From contig NZ_CP025249.1 in NCBI RefSeq assembly GCF_009930875.1, positions 1,240,001 to 1,304,000 of the forward strand: a stretch of DNA of 64,000 nt, given 5' to 3'. Shown here piece by piece: positions 55,302 through 64,000 of this stretch; the stretch's first letter is position 1, and the number at the start of each line of letters is the position of its first letter. Position numbers and translations under genes: made by a program. The notes below the pieces were generated by a model. That model was not told the origin of the DNA. It did not search any database and was given only the letters and a program-made list of their open reading frames with translations. Source of the DNA: Actinomyces sp. 432. GTDB taxonomy: Bacteria > Actinomycetota > Actinomycetes > Actinomycetales > Actinomycetaceae.

Positions 55302-55376
55302 GGGCGATTGGCGCAGCGGTAGCGCGCTTCCCTGACACGGAAGAGGTCACTGGTTCGATCCCAGTATCGCCCACCA
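55302..55376 (+). tRNA. tRNA-Val (GAC)
   Basis: Acceptor GGGCGAT/ATCGCCC, anticodon stem CTTCC/GGAAG with loop CTGACAC (anticodon GAC), T-arm ACTGG-TTCGATC-CCAGT, A73 and an encoded CCA. One base after the tRNA-Cys gene. Confidence 0.95.
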
Positions 55377-55396
55377 CCGTTTGCTTCTCCCGCCAG

Positions 55397-56269
55397 TCAG
55401 TCGGCCGGGAACCAGGCGTCCAAGACCTGTAGCACGCCGTCCTCGTCATTGGCGGGCGCAGTGAAGCGGGCGCCCCGCCGGGCGGCCGGCGAAGCGTTCT
55501 CCATGGCGATGCCGTAGCCGACGCCGGTGAGCATCTCCGCGTCATTGCCGGAGTCCCCGAAGGCGGCGGCCTGGCCACGTGTGAGCCCCCAGTGGTCCAG
55601 CAGCACGTCCAGACCGGAGGCCTTGTGCCTCCCGGGCACGATCAGGTCCACGCTGTCATGCCCCGACACCACCGGCACCATGGCTCCTTCCAGCGCCGCG
55701 GACAACCGGTCCAGGAAGACCTGCGTGAAGCCGCGCTTGTCAACTAGCGCGATCTTGGATACCCGGTGGCCGTTGATGTCGGCGGTGTGCGCGACGTACT
55801 GGTACTGCGGGTGGTAGAAGGTCAGCAGCTCCCGCATCTCCGGCGTCTCCGACTCGCGCAGGTAGGCGCCGTCCGGGCCGGAGGCGATAAAGGTGAGCCC
55901 GGCGGCGTCGTCGAGCACTGCCAGCACCCGGGCCAGCGCATCCATGGGCACGTGCGTCTCCAGCAGCCGGGCGCCGTCAGCCAGCACAATCGCCCCGTTG
56001 TCGGACACCACGCCGTCGGGGGCCAAGCCGTCCGCGGCCGGGAAGAAGCCGAGCAGCTGCGCCTCCTGATTTCCGGAGGCAACCACGAAGCGCACCCCGG
56101 CCTCCCGCATGCGGCTGCGTAGCGGTGCGAAGCGGTCCCGGTCGTAGGTGGACCCGGTGCGCAGGAAAGTGCCATCCATATCCACCGCCACCACGCGCAG
56201 CGCCGACGGCCGGCGCGCCGGGGGAGCGGGCGGCCTCGCGGCGCCATCCGTTTCCGGTGCTTGGCTCAT
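55397..56269 (-). CDS. HAD-superfamily (Cof-type, IIB) phosphatase
   Basis: 290 residues from ATG at 56269, one base after the upstream gene's stop and 9 bases after GAGGAG. Motif I VVAVDMDGTFLRTG, motif II region FVVASGNQEAQL, Lys in KIALVDKRG, and motif IV GQAAAFGDSGNDAEMLTGVG. The large type IIB cap lies between motifs II and III. It removes phosphate from small metabolites such as sugar phosphates or flavin precursors; the substrate is unknown. Forms a two-gene unit with the HAD protein upstream. Confidence 0.9.
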   Translation of the reverse strand: MSQAPETDGAARPPAPPARRPSALRVVAVDMDGTFLRTGSTYDRDRFAPLRSRMREAGVRFVVASGNQEAQLLGFFPAADGLAPDGVVSDNGAIVLADGARLLETHVPMDALARVLAVLDDAAGLTFIASGPDGAYLRESETPEMRELLTFYHPQYQYVAHTADINGHRVSKIALVDKRGFTQVFLDRLSAALEGAMVPVVSGHDSVDLIVPGRHKASGLDVLLDHWGLTRGQAAAFGDSGNDAEMLTGVGYGIAMENASPAARRGARFTAPANDEDGVLQVLDAWFPAD

Positions 56270-56270
56270 C

Positions 56271-57185
56271 TCAGGGCTCCTCAATCAGGCCGAGGCGGGT
56301 GAAGGCCCTGGCCAGGCCGTCGTCCTCGACGTCGTCGGTCACCAGGTCAGCGGCCGCCTTCACCCCCGGCGCGGCATTACCCATGGCCACACCGACCCCG
56401 CAGTGCCGCAGCATGCCCACATCCACCGCGCCGTCCCCAAAGGCCACGGCGTCGCCGGGAGACGCCCCCAGATGACGCAGCAGCACATCTATGGCGTCCA
56501 CCTTGTTGGCCGCGGGCAGGGCGAGGTCCCCGAACAGGGCCGCGTGCCCACGGCCGCCCCAGGTACCGACTAGCAGCCCGGGGAAGGCTTGGCGTGCGGC
56601 CTCGATATCCTGCGGGCCGGACAGCACGAAGCTGATCTTGTTGACGTCCTCGCGCACCAGCTGCTCGGTGAGTACTAGATCCGGCAGTGCGTCCGCCACC
56701 TCCAGCGACGCGGCGTCATCGTGCCCCTTGCCGGCGGCATAGGCACGAATCGCATCGCGAGCGGCATCGGGGAACGACTCCGGCGCGTACAGGCCCGAGT
56801 TCGACTCCAGGTAGAAGGTCAGCCCGCGTGCCCGCAGCCACGCCACGATCCGGGCGCAGTCGTCACGAGACAGGTGGCGGTGCAGTAGCACCTCGCCGTC
56901 ATCCTCCACGTAGGCACCGTTTCCGCCGATCATGCCGTCCAAGCCGATGCTCCAGATGCGTTCGGGCACTTCCGCTCGGGAACGCCCGGTGGTCACGTAG
57001 ACGCGGTGCCCGGCGGCGCGGGCCCGGCGGACCGCGCGGACGGCCGAGTCGGGCAGCATGTTCGTGTAGGTCACCAGGGTGCCGTCCACATCCAACAGGA
57101 TGATGCGGGGCCGGGCCGGTGCCGTGGCCGACGCGAGTGCGTGCCCCTCCGGCAGTTTCGGCGGTGTGGGCGGAGAACTGAACAC
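56271..57185 (-). CDS. HAD-superfamily (Cof-type, IIB) phosphatase
   Basis: 304 residues from GTG at 57185, preceded by GAGGAG; longer in-frame starts run into intergenic repeats. Motif I IILLDVDGTLVTYTN, then VYVTTGRSRAEVPERI, the cap domain (about 110-210), Lys in NKVDAIDVLLRHLGA and motif IV DAVAFGDGAVDVGMLRHCG. Similar fold to the adjoining HAD gene but only distantly related to it. Its stop overlaps the ribosome site of the next gene, so translation is probably coupled. Substrate unknown. Confidence 0.88.
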   Translation of the reverse strand: MFSSPPTPPKLPEGHALASATAPARPRIILLDVDGTLVTYTNMLPDSAVRAVRRARAAGHRVYVTTGRSRAEVPERIWSIGLDGMIGGNGAYVEDDGEVLLHRHLSRDDCARIVAWLRARGLTFYLESNSGLYAPESFPDAARDAIRAYAAGKGHDDAASLEVADALPDLVLTEQLVREDVNKISFVLSGPQDIEAARQAFPGLLVGTWGGRGHAALFGDLALPAANKVDAIDVLLRHLGASPGDAVAFGDGAVDVGMLRHCGVGVAMGNAAPGVKAAADLVTDDVEDDGLARAFTRLGLIEEP

Positions 57186-57306
57186 GGGTGACTCCTCGAC
57201 GGTGTCGGCCCCTGGCCGGGCAGGCGCATGCGGCGAGCCGAGACAATAGTCACAGCATAGGTGGTGGTCCGGTGCCCGGCCAGGACCACGTCGGCCGGAC
57301 GCCGCT

Positions 57307-57370
57307 CCGCCGAGGTCGGTAGACGTTACCGCCGAGGTCGGTAGCAATAACCGCCGAGATCGGTAGATAT
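57307..57370. repeat. three 22-bp direct repeats between HAD gene and uvrC
   Basis: The 16-base core CCGCCGAGGTCGGTAG (one G-to-A change in the third) occurs at 57307, 57329 and 57351, separated by 6-base A/T-rich linkers ACGTTA, CAATAA and ATATGG. Each core contains an imperfect dyad CCGA..TCGG. The 376-base divergent gap holds nothing else recognised apart from the two promoters. Confidence 0.7.
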
Positions 57371-57549
57371 GGCGAATGGGCTCCCGTCGGCCTGCCCGGG
57401 CACGCACCATCCGCAGGCCGTCCGGGCGCGCCGTCAATCGTCAGGCCACGTGCGGCACCGCGTGGGGAGGCGCTGAAGGCCCGGGAACCGGCCGCCGGGC
57501 CACCGCCGCGATGCTGCTGGTGATCTTCGCGGGTGGGAAAGCGATCGCA

Positions 57550-57555
57550 TAATCT
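57550..57555 (+). promoter_or_regulatory. -10 box of uvrC (leaderless type)
   Basis: TAATCT ends 6 bases before the ATG of uvrC. Confidence 0.45.
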
Positions 57556-57561
57556 CCTGCC

Positions 57562-59789
57562 ATGGCCGACCCGTCGACATACCGACCCGCTCCCGGCGAC
57601 ATCCCGACCTCGCCCGGCGTATACCGGTTCCTGGACGCCGAGGGACGCGTCATCTACGTCGGCAAGGCCAAGAACCTGCGCCAGCGGCTGAGCAACTACT
57701 TCCAGGACCTGACCGCGCTGCACCCGCGCACGCAGAAGATGGTCACTACCGCGTGCGCGGTGGAGTGGACGGTGGTGTCCACCGAGGTTGAGTCCCTGGC
57801 CCTGGAGTACTCCTGGATCAAGGAGTTCAACCCGCGCTTCAACGTCAAGTACAAGGACGACAAGTCCTACCCGTACCTGGCGGTCACGATGCAGGAGACC
57901 TTCCCCCGCGCCCAGATCGTCCGCGGTGCCCGCCGCCCCGGTGTGCGCTACTTCGGTCCCTTCGTGCAGGTGTGGTCCATCCGCGAGACCCTCGACCAGC
58001 TGCTGCGGGTCTTCCCCATCCGCTCCTGCTCGGCCGGCGTGTTCAAGCGTGCCCACGCCTCCGGCCGCCCCTGCCTGCTGGGCTACATCGACAAGTGCTC
58101 CGCCCCTGCGTGGGCCGCATCAGCCCCGCCGGCCACCGGGCCCTGGCCGAGGACTTCTGCGCCTTCATGGCCGGGCGCACCGGCCCCTACCTGCGCGAGG
58201 TAGAGGCGCAGATGCGGGCCGCCGCCCAGGCGCTCGACTTCGAGAAGGCGGGCCGCCTGCGCGACGACGCCGAGGCGCTGCGCAAGGTCATCGAGCAGAA
58301 CGCGGTGGTGCTGCCGGAGGCCACCGACGTGGACGTGTTCGCGCTGGCCCGGGACGAGCTCACCGCAGCCGTGCAGGTCTTCCACGTGCGCGGCGGGCGG
58401 GTACGCGGTCAGCGCGGCTGGGTGATCGACCTGGTTGAGGACGCCAGCGACGCCGAACTCATTGAGCGGCTCCTCCAGCAGGTCTACTCCGACCTGCTGG
58501 ACCCGGCCGACGCCGCCGCCCCCGCGGGCACCGCCGTCGGGGCTCCCGTCCGCTCCGGGCCGACCACCTCCCTCGGCGTGGGCGGTCGCGCACCGGCCGC
58601 ACCGCTGGAGCGCACCGCGCCCGAGAACGGCGCCCGCACCGGGGGCCGCGAGCGCGGAGCCACCAGTGTCGACGACGTCACCCACACCGCTACGACGGCC
58701 GTCCCCCGGGAGATCCTGGTGCCGGCCCTGCCTCCCGACGCCGAGGCCGTGCGCGACTGGCTGGCCGGCCTGCGCGGTGCCCGGGTGGAGCTGCGCGTGC
58801 CCCTGCGCGGGGACAAGGCCGCGCTTATGGGCAACGTGCGCAAGAACGCCGAGGAGGCCCTGCGCCAGCACAAGACTCGCCGTGCCGGTGACCTCACGCA
58901 GCGTTCCCAGGCGCTGGAGGAGCTGGCCGAGGCGCTGGATCTGCCGGAGGTCCCCCTGCGCGTGGAGTGCTACGACATCTCCCACACGCAGGGCACCTAC
59001 CAGGTCGGCTCCATGGTCGTCTTCGAGGACGGCGCCCCGAAGAAGTCCGACTACCGGCGCTTCGTCATCCGTGGCCAGGACGGCTCCGGAACCGCTGACG
59101 ACACCGCCGCCATGCACGAGGTGCTCACCCGCCGATTCAAGCGGCTGCTGGCCGAGCAGAACAGCCCCGGCCCGGTGTCCGGCTCCGTGCCCGCCGACGT
59201 CGGCGGCCAGTACGTGGAGGAGGCGGCCGGGGGCCCGGTCTCCGGCCCCGTGGACCCCGATACCGGGCGTCCGCGCCGCTTCTCCTACGCCCCCGGGCTC
59301 GTCGTCGTCGACGGCGGACTGCCGCAGGTCAATGCGGCCCGGGCCGTGCTCGACGAGCTGGGCGTCGACGTGCCGCTGGTCGGCCTGGCCAAGCGCCTGG
59401 AGGAGGTGTGGGTGCCGGGGGAGGAGTTCCCGATCGTGCTGCCGCGCACCTCGCCCGCCCTGTACCTGCTGCAGTACCTGCGCGACGAGTCCCACCGCTT
59501 CGCGATCACCCACCACCGCAAGAAGCGTTCGGCGGGCATGACCCGCTCCGTGCTCGACACCATCCCCGGGCTCGGCCCCGCCCGGCAGGCGGCCCTGCTG
59601 AAGGAGTTCGGCTCGGTCAAGCGCATCCGGGCCGCCTCACCCGAGCAGATCGCCGCCGTCAAGGGCATCGGCCCGGCCCTGGCCGCCACCGTTGCCCGCC
59701 GGCTCGCCGCCGGGGGCGGGGAATCGGAGTTACCGGGCGCTGGGACGAGCGCGGAGCCGACGCCCGCTGCGGCGGGGCGGGATCGGTGA
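57562..59789 (+). CDS. uvrC: excinuclease ABC subunit UvrC, apparent frameshift
   Basis: Reads in two frames (to 58203 and on from about 58107). One extra C in the CCCC run at 58103-58106 gives [19 protein letters not shown], the conserved Cys-containing motif, and one 742-residue protein. GIY-YIG nuclease at the N-terminus ([19 protein letters not shown]), UVR motif near 230, an Ala/Gly/Thr-rich insertion near 315-375 that makes it longer than usual, the RNase H-like second nuclease ([33 protein letters not shown]) and C-terminal helix-hairpin-helix motifs. It cuts on both sides of a lesion with UvrB. A beta-glucoside operon follows. Confidence 0.92.
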
Positions 59790-59802
59790 CACAATCCCAC
59801 AG

Positions 59803-60672
59803 GTGGAGATCCTGCGGGTGTTCAACAACAACGTGATCCTGGCGCGCGACGAGCTGGGACGCGAAGCGGTGCTGACCGGCCGCGGCCTCGGCTTCCAGCG
59901 CAGACCGGGCCAGGATGTTGACGCGAGCCTGGTTGCGCGCCGGTATGTGCTGGCACAGAACGCCGAGAGTGTCGGGGAGGTGATGGCGGCGATTCCGCTG
60001 GAGCGCATCGCCCTGATTGAGCGCACCTTCCGTGCCGCCGCCCGGGACCTGGGCACCGCCGTGCCCTCCTCCACGATTGTGGCGGTGGTGGACCACGTCA
60101 ACCAGGCCATGGAGCGCGTGCAGGCGGGCACCGTCATGGACTACCCGCTGCGCGCCGAGGCGGCGCACCTGCACCCGGAGGAGCTGCGGCTGGCCGAGCG
60201 CATGGTGGCCGAGCTCAACCGCGCCCAGGAGGTGCAGCTGCCCGACGGCGAGGCCGTCGCCCTGGCCCTGCACCTGTTCGCCGCCGCCGTGGGTGCTCCG
60301 TCCACACGGGAGGCGGCGCGTCAGTCGCGGCTGATCGGACAGGTGATGGACATCCTCAAGGCCGCCTATGGCGATGACTTCCGCCCTGACTCCATCGATG
60401 CCGCCCGCTTCGCCGTGCACCTGCGCTACTTCTTGGTGCGCGCCCGCACCGGGGAGCAACTGGCAGACGGCACGGGCACGGTCATCGCCGAGTCCCTGCG
60501 CCGCCGTCATCCCCGGGCCTACCAGGTGGCGGTGCGGGTGAAGGAGCTATTAGAGGTGCGGTTGGGAATTGCGGTGCGGGAGGATGAGACTGCGTATCTG
60601 ACGATCCACGTCGCCCGCCTGGAGAACGGTATTGACCGGTCGCGCCCGCATCCCGGAAACAACCGCATGTGA
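59803..60672 (+). CDS. licT: BglG/LicT family transcriptional antiterminator
   Basis: 289 residues from GTG at 59803. The N-terminal CAT RNA-binding domain (VEILRVFNNNVILARDELGRE, GRGLGFQRRPGQDVD) binds the RAT hairpin; two PRD domains follow (about 70-170 and 180-280) with the conserved His residues that PTS enzymes phosphorylate (VDHVNQAMERV, LHPEELRLAER, AVHLRYFLVRAR, TIHVARLENG). It should stop termination ahead of the PTS gene when beta-glucosides are present. The RAT and terminator lie 80-155 bases downstream. Starts 13 bases after uvrC. Confidence 0.92.
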   Translation: MEILRVFNNNVILARDELGREAVLTGRGLGFQRRPGQDVDASLVARRYVLAQNAESVGEVMAAIPLERIALIERTFRAAARDLGTAVPSSTIVAVVDHVNQAMERVQAGTVMDYPLRAEAAHLHPEELRLAERMVAELNRAQEVQLPDGEAVALALHLFAAAVGAPSTREAARQSRLIGQVMDILKAAYGDDFRPDSIDAARFAVHLRYFLVRARTGEQLADGTGTVIAESLRRRHPRAYQVAVRVKELLEVRLGIAVREDETAYLTIHVARLENGIDRSRPHPGNNRM

Positions 60673-60752
60673 CTAAACGCACTGCGGGTGCCGATGACGC
60701 TTTCCGGCGGATCGGTTCTAAGATATTCTCGAATGGCCTCGAGTGGGGCCCA

Positions 60753-60779
60753 GGATTGTTACCCGCAAGGGGCAAGACC
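60753..60779 (+). promoter_or_regulatory. ribonucleic antiterminator (RAT) site for LicT
   Basis: GGATTGTTACCCGCAAGG followed by GGCAAGACC matches the classical bgl RAT hairpin. Its last four bases are the first arm of the terminator, so both cannot form together. Confidence 0.85.
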
Positions 60780-60827
60780 TGAGTTGACTGTTGTAGCTAG
60801 CTGCGCAGTCGGCTCGGGTCTTTTTTT
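60776..60827 (+). terminator. conditional terminator before the beta-glucoside PTS gene
   Basis: GACCTGAG-GACTG arms pair with CAGTC-CTCGGGTC, followed by a run of seven T, the only clear T-run terminator in the window. It overlaps the RAT site, the bgl/lic control design. Confidence 0.85.
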
Positions 60828-60870
60828 GTTTCCCAGCCGCTTGCGGGCAACCGGATCGAGGAGGATCAGC

Positions 60871-64000
<3,130 letters not shown>

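Noticed and set aside
55030..55322. Frames through the tRNA-Gly and tRNA-Cys genes
   Set aside because: Peptides such as VEHHLAKVRVAGSSPV are the known false products of tRNA genes.
57307..57370. CRISPR array
   Set aside because: Only three repeats with 6-base A/T-rich linkers and no cas genes; it is a short direct repeat, not an array.

Overview
The window is high-GC actinobacterial DNA, most likely from Actinomyces or a close relative in Actinomycetaceae. The evidence is the Pup/Dop/PafA/ARC locus, the ANTAR regulator next to polA, the hisF-hisI-lgt-pyk and polA-rpsA-coaE-uvrB-uvrA backbones, and many genes that start a few bases after a TANNNT -10 box with no Shine-Dalgarno (leaderless style). 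No phage, insertion sequence or CRISPR array was seen. Most of the window is housekeeping chromosome with a few accessory operons.

Layout. 1-4.3 kb: a GNAT/MazG-like fusion, an M3 metallopeptidase, a very acidic small protein and an aldo/keto reductase. 4.4-7.2 kb (minus strand): a YeeE/YedE sulfur transporter and TusA carrier behind a short leader peptide with three consecutive cysteines, then a RecB-like PD-(D/E)XK protein. 7.3-10.8 kb: a sugar-type ABC transporter operon. 10.8-13.3 kb: an M50 protease, a methyltransferase and a YjdF-family gene with a highly structured leader. 13.7-21.1 kb: trmI-arc-dop-pup-pafA-FKBP-like, tightly overlapping, with no proteasome subunit genes. 21.1-26.5 kb: hisF, two small membrane proteins, hisI, a catalytically eroded TrpC-like protein, lgt and pyk. 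27-37.6 kb: an unusual tRNA with anticodon CAA, a PdtaR-like regulator, a thioesterase, polA, rpsA, an unknown protein, coaE and uvrB. 37.7-41.5 kb: a manganese-riboswitch-like leader, TerC and a CtpE-like P-type ATPase. 42.3-48.2 kb: uvrA, then a MocR/PdxR regulator divergent from pdxST. 48.1-53 kb: two tandem DUF2339 membrane proteins. 53-55.4 kb: UTP-glucose-1-phosphate uridylyltransferase and four tRNAs. 55.4-59.8 kb: two HAD phosphatases and uvrC. 59.8-64 kb: a beta-glucoside operon (LicT-type antiterminator, RAT/terminator, PTS EIIBCA, GH1 glucosidase cut by the window end).

Six genes (the MazG-like gene, the M3 peptidase, polA, the P-type ATPase, one DUF2339 gene and uvrC) each need one extra C, in a run of four or five C on the given strand, to read through. 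The uniform direction and context point to homopolymer undercalls in the assembly rather than to gene decay.

The observations I would follow first are the tri-cysteine leader before the sulfur transporter, the structured leader of the YjdF gene, the TrpC-like protein that has lost catalytic residues in a locus without trpE/B/A, the pupylation locus without a 20S proteasome, the class I tRNA with anticodon CAA, and the intergenic CACGACC palindromic repeats.
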